Shown here piece by piece: positions 51,087-57,541 of a stretch of 64,000 bases of DNA. Every line of letters starts with the position of its first letter. Within the stretch, counting starts at the first letter, position 1. This stretch comes from Paramesorhizobium sp049065735 (GTDB lineage: Bacteria > Pseudomonadota > Alphaproteobacteria > Rhizobiales > Rhizobiaceae). The notes under the pieces were generated by a model, which was given only the letters and a program-made list of their open reading frames with translations, did no database searches and was not told the origin of the DNA. The DNA is taken from the NCBI RefSeq assembly GCF_049065735.1, contig NZ_JBAKHD010000003.1, positions 62,001 through 126,000 of the forward strand. Reading direction: 5' to 3'. Position numbers and translations under genes: made by a program.

Positions 51087-51166
51087 GTCAGACAGGGGCT
51101 CCTGTCTATGCCCTCCTTGGGCGTTTCCTCCCTAGACTTTGGACCGCCCACGGGCGGTCTTTTTTT
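51087..51166 (+). ncRNA. trans-acting sRNA candidate (AbcR/alpha-r15-like)
   Basis: Between hisN and the amidohydrolase (both minus strand) a plus-strand unit has three hairpins: GACAGG-GGCT-CCTGTC (51091-51106), GCCC-TCCTT-GGGC (51110-51122), then a single-stranded GTTTCCTCCCTAGACTTT, then the intrinsic terminator GACCGCCC/GGGCGGTC with seven T (51142-51166). A promoter lies upstream and no plus-strand gene precedes the terminator. Exposed CCTCC anti-ribosome-site motifs are typical of Hfq-dependent sRNAs of the AbcR (alpha-r15) or alpha-r14 families, which repress ABC transporter mRNAs. Family choice is tentative. Confidence 0.65.
51142..51166 (+). terminator. rho-independent terminator of the sRNA
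   Basis: GACCGCCC (51142-51149) pairs with GGGCGGTC (51152-51159) and is followed by TTTTTTT. It is the strongest intrinsic terminator in the window and has no upstream protein gene on its strand. Confidence 0.85.
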
Positions 51167-51185
51167 ATGGATGGAGGGCGGAGGC

Positions 51186-52076
51186 TTATTCGGCAGCCAG
51201 CGGCGGCTGGCTGAAATGATAGTCCGGCAGCGAGGACAAATCCGCCAGAAACATGTTGATGTCCCTCCGCAGCATGTCAAAGCCCGAATGCTTCTCGAAG
51301 CTGCGCTCATTCAGATAGAGGCCGCGATTGACCTCGATCTGCAGCGCATGGAAGCCCTTGGCCGGCTTGCCGTAATGCTCGGTTATGAAGCCGCCCGCGT
51401 AGGGCTTGTTGTAGGCGACGGCATAGCCCATGTCGCGCAAAAGCTCGATCGCCGCTTCCGCCAGCGCGCGGCTGCAAGAGAGGCCGAACCGGTCGCCGAT
51501 GATGAAATCCGGCCGTCCGATTCCCTCCCCCGCCCGGATGCCTGCGGGCATGGAGTGGCAGTCGATAAGCACGCAATAGCCGAACCGGCGCTCCGTATCG
51601 GCGATGAGGCGGGAGAGCACCGCATGATAAGGCTTGTAGAGCGTCTCGATCCGCTGCAGCGCCTCGGCAAGCGGCAGCTTGCCGGGATAGATGTCCTGCC
51701 CCTCGCCGACAAGGCGGGGCACGGTGCCGAGCCCGCCCGCCACCCGCGCCGATTGCGCGTTGGCGTAAGAGGGAAGCGGCTCGGCGAACATGCGCGGATC
51801 GAGCTCATAGGGCTCGCGGTTGACGTCGAGATAGGCGCGCGGAAAATGCGCCAGCAGCATCGGCGCGCCCAGCGCCACGGCCCCGCCGAAAAGCTCCTCG
51901 ACGAAGCAATCCTCCGAGCGGCGGATGGCATATTCATCGAGCCTCGACGTGGCGAGAAAGCGGGGCGGATAATAGCGGCCGCTATGGGGCGAATCGAAGA
52001 CAAAGGGAATGCGCTGCTCCGCAGGCGCACGGATCTCATGCGGCGGAACCAGGGAAAACTCGCACTCCGGGGTCAT
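51186..52076 (-). CDS. N-formylglutamate amidohydrolase family protein
   Basis: Zinc-type amidohydrolase of 296 residues that would release formate from N-formylglutamate in histidine degradation, or act on related N-acyl amino acids. Motifs are FVFDSPHSGRYYP, DCFVEELFGGA, FPRAYLDVNREPYELDPRMF, VLIDCHSMP and ALQIEVNRGLYLNE. No other hut genes are nearby, so a role outside histidine use is possible. In related Rhizobiales this gene precedes cpdR, as here (divergent). Confidence 0.85.
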   Translation of the reverse strand: MTPECEFSLVPPHEIRAPAEQRIPFVFDSPHSGRYYPPRFLATSRLDEYAIRRSEDCFVEELFGGAVALGAPMLLAHFPRAYLDVNREPYELDPRMFAEPLPSYANAQSARVAGGLGTVPRLVGEGQDIYPGKLPLAEALQRIETLYKPYHAVLSRLIADTERRFGYCVLIDCHSMPAGIRAGEGIGRPDFIIGDRFGLSCSRALAEAAIELLRDMGYAVAYNKPYAGGFITEHYGKPAKGFHALQIEVNRGLYLNERSFEKHSGFDMLRRDINMFLADLSSLPDYHFSQPPLAAE

Positions 52077-52329
52077 CGGCGGACCGTTTGTGAACGAAAC
52101 GTCATCCCCCGGAAAGTGCCAGCAGAAGCGCGGCGTGTCTAGTCTCCGCCCTGCCCTTCGGACTGATTCTCTCCTCGACAGGCATATGATTCGGATTCTA
52201 TGGTTGTCATGCCTTATTCATCCGATATTTACCAAAAGGGCGTTTCTTGAAACGGAACGAATCGCCCCAAAATGCCATTGAAGATGGAGCGGGCACGCCG
52301 CGGGTGGCCAGGAAATTTCGGACAGACCA

Positions 52330-52692
52330 ATGAAAAGAATTCTTCTAGCGGAAGATGACAACGATATGCGTCGCTTTCTGGTGAAGGCACTTGAGAAGGC
52401 GGGCTATCATGTGACCCACTTCGATAATGGCGCCAGCGCCTATGAGCGACTTCGCGAAGAGCCCTTCTCCCTGCTTCTGACAGACATCGTCATGCCCGAG
52501 ATGGACGGAATCGAACTGGCGCGCCGCGCGACGGAGATCGACCCCGACCTCAAGGTCATGTTCATCACCGGCTTCGCGGCGGTTGCGCTCAATCCCGATT
52601 CGAACGCGCCGCGCGATGCAAAGGTGCTGTCGAAGCCATTCCATTTGCGCGATCTCGTCAACGAGATCGAAAAAATGCTGGTGGCCGCCTGA
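52330..52692 (+). CDS. cpdR: single-domain response regulator CpdR
   Basis: A 120-residue stand-alone receiver: acidic pocket LLAEDDND (Asp 9-10), phospho-acceptor LLLTDIVMPEMDG (Asp 52), and the Lys in VLSKPFHLRDLVNEIEKML. CpdR proteins, unphosphorylated, direct ClpXP to the cell pole and prime degradation of cell-cycle regulators; CckA-ChpT phosphorylation switches them off. Length and the FHLRDLVNEIEKM end agree. Its own hairpin terminator follows. Confidence 0.88.
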   Translation: MKRILLAEDDNDMRRFLVKALEKAGYHVTHFDNGASAYERLREEPFSLLLTDIVMPEMDGIELARRATEIDPDLKVMFITGFAAVALNPDSNAPRDAKVLSKPFHLRDLVNEIEKMLVAA

Positions 52693-52700
52693 CCGTCGGC

Positions 52701-52727
52701 CCGGGCATCGAAAGGTGCCCGGATTTT
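52701..52727 (+). terminator. intrinsic terminator of cpdR
   Basis: CCGGGCA (52701-52707) pairs with TGCCCGG (52716-52722), with a TTTT tract right after, nine bases past the cpdR stop. Confidence 0.7.
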
Positions 52728-52844
52728 CCGGGCGATGTCACGCCGCCCGATAAAAGTCTTCCACCGGAAAAAGAAAACCGGCGAAACTTCGAAATCAGGC
52801 ATTGACGGGCGCATTCCGATATGGTGTATGCGCCCTCGTCGGAT

Positions 52845-52919
<75 letters not shown>

Positions 52920-53036
52920 TCCGAACCCCTGATATCCTTAAATTTTTCGCTCTGTATACATAGTGCCCGGAAGGTTCAATGAACCTAAGAGGCAGCTTCA
53001 TCCTATTGAGAGCGGCCCCCGCTATAGGATCACCCC

Positions 53037-53447
53037 ATGCATCGAATTGTAATCACGCCAGCGGCCTGCGTCATGATTCTCGCACTAGCCGGGTCAGCCC
53101 GTGCCGCTCCGACCTGCGCGAATCAGATTTGCACAATCGACGGTGACACCATCACCATCCATGACGAGCACATCCGAATCGCCAACATCGACGCGCCGGA
53201 GATCGGTCACCCTCGATGTGATGCAGAGCGGCGGCTGGGACTGGTCGCCAAACGTCGGCTCGCGGAATTGCTCGCGACCGGCGATCCCGTCATCAAGCGC
53301 GGCGACCCGGATACAGGCCGCATCAAGGACCGCTACGGGCGCACACTGGCGACGATATCAGTCAATGGTCACGATGTGGGCGACGTGCTTATATCTGAGC
53401 TTCTGGCGCGGCCTTGGAAAGGCAAGCGCCGTGGGTGGTGTGAGTGA
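53037..53447 (+). CDS. secreted thermonuclease-like (SNase) protein
   Basis: A 136-residue protein with a signal peptide (MHRIVITPAACVMILALAGSARA) and a staphylococcal-nuclease fold: TIDGDTITIHDEHIRIANIDAPEIGHPRCDAERRLGLVAKRRL, then GRIKDRYGRTLATISVNGHDVGDVLI. DGDT, the Asp in IDAPE, and Arg/Glu positions typical of the calcium nuclease site are visible. Family members cut DNA and RNA at the cell surface; such genes are frequent in Rhizobiales prophages and islands. It is the first gene after the tRNA. Confidence 0.8.
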   Translation: MHRIVITPAACVMILALAGSARAAPTCANQICTIDGDTITIHDEHIRIANIDAPEIGHPRCDAERRLGLVAKRRLAELLATGDPVIKRGDPDTGRIKDRYGRTLATISVNGHDVGDVLISELLARPWKGKRRGWCE

Positions 53448-53566
53448 TCGCGCCATCATAAACGGCACTCCGAAACGACCCCGGTTGACTCTCATTCATG
53501 TTGCGAACAAAATGAGAACAAGAAGCCCAACCGGTACAGCCAACTGGGCTAGGTCGGTGATGCATC

Positions 53567-54112
53567 ATGACACGGCACAAGGGAATGCTGTCCAGTTGGC
53601 AGATCGACCACGATTTCCCTCATCAGGTGGCGCTCTGTCAGCGCGGAGGTTTCCAAGCGCGAGTTGCAATTCATGAAGTTGCCCGTTCACTTGGCTGCTC
53701 GCCGCGCGGGCACAGCGTCCAGCACGAAGACGAATGGTATACAGTCTTTTGTTTCGCCGACGCTGAGAAAGCCCATATCTTCAGGGAGCGATTCGACGGG
53801 GTACATTTCAACCCTGCGGACCGAGGCAAAGGTCATCTGTGGTGGAAATGGCGCAAGCTGCCATGGAACCGCGGCATAGAGCTTCGCGAGGTGGCAGAGA
53901 GAACGACGCTGCTGGATATCCCGTCATCCGATGATATCTATGCCTATTGCCTGACATGCGGGAATTTGAACAGCTTGGATCGACTTGTTCTACTCGCCCG
54001 CATCAACCCAAAAGCCAGAATGCGGTCGTATGAGAGGCGATTGGTTTGCTCCAAATGCGGGCGAGCCGGTGACAGCATCTTCGGGACTGCAACAGTGCAG
54101 ATGGAGACTAGC
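53567..54112 (+). CDS. phage-type hypothetical segment with Cys4 motif, in frame with SRAP
   Basis: An open frame of 182 codons (MTRHKGMLSSWQIDHDFPHQVAL) that runs without a stop into the SRAP gene. The first 90 residues (DEWYTVFCFADAEKAHIFRERFDGVHFNP) look like a compact alpha-beta domain; residues about 120-170 contain CLTCGNLNSLDRLVLLARINPKARMRSYERRLVCSKCG, a plausible CxxC-x30-CxxC zinc ribbon. No family recognised. Either it is a separate gene that lost its stop, or it makes a fusion of 397 residues ending with SRAP. Confidence 0.5.
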
Positions 54113-54760
54113 ATGTGCAATCTATACAACGTGACGACGACGCACGAGGCGATGCGGCGGCTGTTTAAGTTTGGCGCCGACCTAACCAATCGCCTCGACC
54201 CGACGCTCGATATCTATCCCGATTATGCCGCTCCCGTGGTCCGGAATAACGGCGCCGAGCGCGAACTGGCGATGGTGCGCTGGGGCATGCCGACCCCGCC
54301 GCAATTTTTGAAAAGCGATGTGGATAGCGGCGTGACCAATATCCGCAATGTCGCCTCCCCTCACTGGCGCCGATGGCTTGGCGTTGGGAATCGCTGCGTT
54401 GTCCCGGCCACGAGTTTTTCGGAGTATGGACAGGAGCCGGACCCGGTAACCAAGCGCAAGCCGCTGCACTGGTTCGCACTGGACCAAAGCAAGCCGCTCT
54501 ATGCATTTGCGGGGATATGGACGCCCTGGACTGCGACGCGTAAGAAAAAGGAAGGCCCGGTGGAATGCGAGATATTCGCGTTTCTGACCTGCCAGCCCAA
54601 CGCCGTTGTCGCCCCGATCCACCCCAAGGCAATGCCGGTGATCCTGACGAGTGAGCATGAGATCGAGATGTGGCTCACCGCGCCGTGGGATATCGCCAAG
54701 CAGCTTCAGCGCCCGCTGCCGGATGATGAACTGGTGCTAGTCGAGAAAGCGGCGGCATGA
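54113..54760 (+). CDS. SOS response-associated peptidase (SRAP/HMCES/YedK family)
   Basis: Cross-links to abasic sites in single-stranded DNA through the amino-terminal Cys, shielding them during replication. The 215-residue protein begins MCNLYNV, so Met removal exposes catalytic Cys2. Other active-site residues are seen: Asn76 (TNIRNVASPHW), Glu104 (ATSFSEYG) and His170 (PIHPKAMPVIL). ATG 54113 has GGAGA upstream and is required for function. Phage and island copies are common. The stop overlaps the next small gene (ATGA). Confidence 0.85.
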   Translation: MCNLYNVTTTHEAMRRLFKFGADLTNRLDPTLDIYPDYAAPVVRNNGAERELAMVRWGMPTPPQFLKSDVDSGVTNIRNVASPHWRRWLGVGNRCVVPATSFSEYGQEPDPVTKRKPLHWFALDQSKPLYAFAGIWTPWTATRKKKEGPVECEIFAFLTCQPNAVVAPIHPKAMPVILTSEHEIEMWLTAPWDIAKQLQRPLPDDELVLVEKAAA

Positions 54761-54936
54761 GCGACGATAATACCCTGATCGAGCTACCTAGGACCAAGCC
54801 CGGCATTGACGAGCACTGGTGCATGCATCCGGGCTGTAAGAAATGGGGGAGTTTTGGCTTTGGTGGTCGATATGGCGTCGAGTGGTATTGCGGTGATCAC
54901 CGCGGGGACGCATTAAAAAGGGATGAGCAGAAATAA
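54757..54936 (+). CDS. 59-residue Cys/His-rich small protein
   Basis: Short gene overlapping the SRAP stop by four bases: MSDDNTLIELPRTKPGIDEH, then WCMHPGCKKWGSFGFGGRYGVEWYCGDHRGD. Cys22, Cys27, Cys45 and His48 form a plausible treble-clef-like zinc site. Coupling to SRAP suggests a DNA-related role. Similar tiny zinc proteins occur in Rhizobiales prophages. No characterised family recognised. Confidence 0.7.
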   Translation: MSDDNTLIELPRTKPGIDEHWCMHPGCKKWGSFGFGGRYGVEWYCGDHRGDALKRDEQK

Positions 54937-54980
54937 TCGCCGCTCGGAGATGAGCGCGAGATTTTCGCGCTCCATCTGCA

Positions 54981-55139
54981 TCAGGCAGCCTTTGAGGCTT
55001 TCTGCGGCTCGGCCAGCGACATCACATAGGCCATAGCCTTCTGGCGTTTCGCGGGGTCGGCGATTTGAAAAAAAGCCTTGACCAGATCTCGGCCCTCTTT
55101 GGCCAGTTCCGGCGAATATGCGTTTTCCTGATTGTTCAT
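54981..55139 (-). CDS. 52-residue helical small protein
   Basis: ATG 55139 with AGGAG six bases upstream gives MNNQENAYSPELAKEGRDLV, then KAFFQIADPAKRQKAMAYVMSLAEPQKASKAA. It is highly helical; the block F-x-I-x-D-P-x-K-R-Q-x-A-x-x-Y-V-x-S-L-A is the kind seen in the C-terminal helix of small alphaproteobacterial phage/plasmid regulators. A palindromic operator lies 45 bases upstream. Function unknown. Confidence 0.6.
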   Translation of the reverse strand: MNNQENAYSPELAKEGRDLVKAFFQIADPAKRQKAMAYVMSLAEPQKASKAA

Positions 55140-55183
55140 CCATATCTCCTGTTTTGTTCGCTAAAGTCGTGGGAATCAGCACA

Positions 55184-55203
55184 TGACACTTATAGGTGTC
55201 AAA
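55184..55203. promoter_or_regulatory. palindromic operator overlapping a TTGACA box
   Basis: TGACAC (55184-55189) and GTGTCA (55196-55201) are exact inverted arms around TTATAG. Read on the minus strand the palindrome overlaps TTGACA (55203-55198), a -35 box for the 52-residue gene. This layout is typical of phage or island repressor operators. The regulator is not in view. Confidence 0.5.
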
Positions 55204-55297
55204 TCCGAAATGATATTTCCCGCTAGATCAGTTAACGCGCAGATGGATCAGATCAAGGAGGCGACCTCCGGGTCACCTATATCTGTCGTCCTCGCAC

Positions 55298-55471
55298 TCA
55301 TTGGCGCTTGACGCTCACCATCCCATTGAGCGTGTCCTCTGCCTCGATCCGGGCCATATCCAGCATGTAGACGAGCATGTCGAGGTTTTCGCTAGCAGCT
55401 ATTTTCATCAACTCATGGAGCTCCCCAATGATGAAAACCAGCTTTTCCTGCCTGGTCGGCTCCTTAGCCAT
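55298..55471 (-). CDS. 57-residue helical small protein
   Basis: ATG 55471 preceded by AAGGGGGCGGAAT encodes MAKEPTRQEKLVFIIGELHE, then LMKIAASENLDMLVYMLDMARIEAEDTLNGMVSVKRQ. It is almost wholly helical with regular Leu/Ile/Met spacing. The good ribosome site and codon pattern favour this strand over the competing plus-strand frame at 55301-55522. No family recognised. Confidence 0.6.
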   Translation of the reverse strand: MAKEPTRQEKLVFIIGELHELMKIAASENLDMLVYMLDMARIEAEDTLNGMVSVKRQ

Positions 55472-55647
55472 ATTCCGCCCCCTTTTGAAAGATCAGTGAA
55501 AGATAACGACATCCGCATTTAAGGTTTGATCGAGCTAATTAAGCAATGGGCGAAGGTTAGCGATCTTATAGTTTGGCTACTTATTGGTGTATCCGGCTGT
55601 GTCGATTTTATTAAAAAAGCAAATATGGAGAAATATCTTAATGACCA
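55472..55647. other. AT-rich gap with possible gene remnant
   Basis: About 176 bases of low GC. A plus-strand frame from TTG 55526 starts MIELIKQWAKVSDLIVWLLI with protein-like hydrophobic content for about 40 codons and then continues antisense through the DUF982 gene, so it may be a truncated gene. Nothing firmer is visible. Confidence 0.3.
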
Positions 55648-55902
55648 TCACTGCCGAACGTGGACACCTGCCTCTCCGGCAGCATCAATGAGGGCTTGCC
55701 TCACGGCATTGGCAGGCTCCTGCCCCTCAAGCACCGCAAGGCATACTCGCAAAGCCTCCTGGTGTCGTCGTCCGCGCTTTTCTGGCCAGCGGTACAGCAG
55801 AATTTCCGCCGCCTCTGCTGCCGACGTGACGTTGCGACAAACCCCGATCCGATCAGACGGCAACTCGATACTCACCGGCGGGTGGAAATAACCTCTGTCC
55901 AT
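55648..55902 (-). CDS. DUF982 domain protein
   Basis: An 84-residue protein starting MDRGYFHPPVSIELPSDRIG, then VCRNVTSAAEAAEILLYRWPEKRGRRHQEALRVCLAVLEGQEPANAVRQALIDAAGEAGVHV. The E-A-A-E-x-L-L-x-x-W-P and A-R/V-R-x-A-x-I-D-A-A-x-E-A-G patterns identify DUF982, a family largely restricted to Rhizobiales and often present on plasmids and islands. Function unknown. Longer starts (55944 with GGGGG upstream, 55971) are possible. Confidence 0.75.
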   Translation of the reverse strand: MDRGYFHPPVSIELPSDRIGVCRNVTSAAEAAEILLYRWPEKRGRRHQEALRVCLAVLEGQEPANAVRQALIDAAGEAGVHVRQ

Positions 55903-56094
55903 GCCGCCGCAACGCCGGTTTGGGAAATGGGTTCCAAAACGCATAAAGAAGCCCCCAGCGCCGTGAAGCACCGGGGGCGAAATCAGGTGGCGTGAAAGTG
56001 GCGTTATATCCGAGGATGCCTTTCATATTGGCCCAGAGTTGGAGATAACCCCTTATCCGGCAGGCCAGACCGGCAGGGCCATGCACCCCAAGGG

Positions 56095-56262
56095 CTATCG
56101 CCCGTTCCGAACCTTGTAATAAATCTGGACCAGCAGCCAGACGATGCCCAGCGCCGAAAGAACTATGGACAGGCCGTGCTCAAGATATGGAAGCCATACG
56201 GGGTTGGTGGCCGCACCGGTGGCGACTGCCGCCGTTACTCGATCCGCGATCTGGTCTTTCAT
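56095..56262 (-). CDS. small phage membrane protein, holin candidate
   Basis: A 55-residue protein MKDQIADRVTAAVATGAATN, then PVWLPYLEHGLSIVLSALGIVWLLVQIYYKVRNGR: one strong transmembrane helix with a basic C-terminus. Its ATG overlaps the stop of the Rz1-like gene (TGATG), so it is part of the lysis operon and its size fits a single-helix holin or pinholin-like protein. Weak ribosome site, translation probably coupled. Holin role is inferred from context. Confidence 0.6.
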   Translation of the reverse strand: MKDQIADRVTAAVATGAATNPVWLPYLEHGLSIVLSALGIVWLLVQIYYKVRNGR

Positions 56263-56465
56263 CACCAGCACCCCGCCGATTTGCCATAAGCATTATGCCC
56301 CGCAATCCCCTGCCCTGCGGTGATATCATTGCCCGCGAGATAGACCGCCGTCGCGGGCTTAAGGCTGATCGGCTCCCACCCGGCGCAGTTGATCGGCGCA
56401 CTCTGACACCCCGCCGCCAAGCTCAAGGCAGAGGCGATAGCCGTCCATGCCAATAATCTTTTCAT
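56262..56465 (-). CDS. Rz1-like outer-membrane spanin lipoprotein
   Basis: A 67-residue lipoprotein, MKRLLAWTAIASALSLAAGC with lipobox LAAGC, then a short periplasmic part (INCAGWEPISLKPATAVYLAGNDITAGQGIAGHNAYGKSAGCW) in the style of phage o-spanins. Its 5' half lies inside the i-spanin gene in another frame (56359-56465), the classic nested Rz/Rz1 layout. Together they would fuse inner and outer membranes at lysis. Confidence 0.75.
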   Translation of the reverse strand: MKRLLAWTAIASALSLAAGCQSAPINCAGWEPISLKPATAVYLAGNDITAGQGIAGHNAYGKSAGCW

Positions 56466-56631
56466 CAATGTCACCCCTCTTCGAGATTGCCGCTACCGTT
56501 GCCTCTGCCGCCGACAGGGCCGCTTGCTGACGCCCATTCGCCGCGCCGTACAGATAGACAGGACCGGCGGCGAGCAGCGCGCCCACCGCCGCCCCCGCGC
56601 CGATCTGCCAATATTTGAGGAGCGCCAGCAT
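56359..56631 (-). CDS. Rz-like inner-membrane spanin
   Basis: A 90-residue protein with an N-terminal transmembrane anchor (LKYWQIGAGAAVGALLAAGPVYLYGAANGRQQAAL) and a helical periplasmic part (SAAEATVAAISKRGDIDEKI..DGYRLCLELGG) typical of i-spanins, where the last part contacts the o-spanin. ATG 56631 overlaps the endolysin stop (TAATG). The C-terminal third is encoded over the Rz1 start. Confidence 0.7.
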   Translation of the reverse strand: MLALLKYWQIGAGAAVGALLAAGPVYLYGAANGRQQAALSAAEATVAAISKRGDIDEKIIGMDGYRLCLELGGGVSECADQLRRVGADQP

Positions 56632-57470
56632 TACGCCCCCATCTCCGATTTCAGGTCTTTGACCGCCCGGAAGAGATCGACACGGCGCTTGATGCCGTAG
56701 ACGGCAAAAGCGACGATAGCCGCGCTGATGAGCAGCTGCGCGCGCCAATCGAGGCCACCGAGAAATTCACCGGCAGCGGAAACGCCAGCGCCAACACCGG
56801 CCAGCGCCCACGTCCAAGTGGTCTTGCTCTTGGCCGGGTGCTTTTCCAGCTCGCCGGGGTCGGCCACCACTGTTTCTTTGACGGTCATGGTTTCAGGTGG
56901 CGCGACAGGTGCGGCGGCTACGGCCTGCGCGGCCACGCGAACCTTTTCAAGCACAGCCTCCACTTTTGCCGGGGGGACAAGGGCTTTGTTGAGAGGATCG
57001 CCGCTGTAATAGGACTGCCCGCGCTTAAGCTGCTGATGCGCGCCCTTGGTCGCGGTAAGCACCGGGAACGAGGCCCACTCCATCGCGAGACGCTTGCCAA
57101 ATTCCGCCCGGCTGATTTTCCCTGCTGCGAAATCCTCATACCCGCGCCGCTTGAGCAGATGATAGGCGAGCCGATCCTGTAGGTCAGGGTCAAATACCTG
57201 TTTGCCGCTCAGACCAAGCTCTTTCGCCAGCCCTTGCAGCGTGGCCCGCATGAACTGGTAGCCGCCGGATGCCGACGATTTGAAGCGCCGGGTAAAGCCC
57301 TCCTGCGCGTCCACCAGTTCGCCAATCGTCATGCTGGTGATTGGCTTTGAGAGCTTATCCTGATTGTGTCCGTAGATAACATCGTAAGAGGCCCGATCGC
57401 TCCGGCCCGTCTCCGTCTGGCGGATGAAGTCGAGCAAAAGCGCCGCGCCGTGAGGAACGGTTCTGTCCAT
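56631..57470 (-). CDS. phage endolysin, GH104-like, with C-terminal membrane segment
   Basis: A 279-residue lysin. The N-terminal domain (about residues 1-150) has LLLDFIRQTETGRSDRASYDVIYG with the probable catalytic Glu, and RFKSSASGGYQFMRATLQGLAKELGL, the S/T-A-x-G-x-Y-Q block of lambda-R-type lytic transglycosylases. Then a linker and two hydrophobic stretches (TWTWALAGVGAGVSAAGEFL, LLISAAIVAFAVYGI) near the C-terminus, unusual for a free endolysin. ATG 57470 has AAAGGA six bases upstream. It heads the lysis operon. Confidence 0.78.
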   Translation of the reverse strand: MDRTVPHGAALLLDFIRQTETGRSDRASYDVIYGHNQDKLSKPITSMTIGELVDAQEGFTRRFKSSASGGYQFMRATLQGLAKELGLSGKQVFDPDLQDRLAYHLLKRRGYEDFAAGKISRAEFGKRLAMEWASFPVLTATKGAHQQLKRGQSYYSGDPLNKALVPPAKVEAVLEKVRVAAQAVAAAPVAPPETMTVKETVVADPGELEKHPAKSKTTWTWALAGVGAGVSAAGEFLGGLDWRAQLLISAAIVAFAVYGIKRRVDLFRAVKDLKSEMGA

Positions 57471-57488
57471 GATCTTTCCTTTCGACAT

Positions 57489-57511
57489 AAAAAAACCGCC
57501 TCAGAGGGCGG
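57489..57511 (-). terminator. intrinsic terminator after the tail-spike gene
   Basis: On the minus strand CCGCCC-TCTGA-GGCGG is followed by seven T (57511 to 57489). It separates the tail-spike gene from the endolysin cassette, so lysis genes need readthrough or their own promoter. Confidence 0.75.
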
Positions 57512-57541
57512 TGCGGGTGGTATTTTGGATGTATGGGTATG

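Noticed and set aside
55301..55522. 73-codon plus-strand frame
   Set aside because: The minus-strand 57-residue gene at 55298-55471 has a strong ribosome site and better protein-like composition.
55853..56086. 77-codon minus-strand frame overlapping the DUF982 start
   Set aside because: Pro/Arg-rich second half runs out of frame through DUF982; no recognisable family, although the first 20 codons look plausible.
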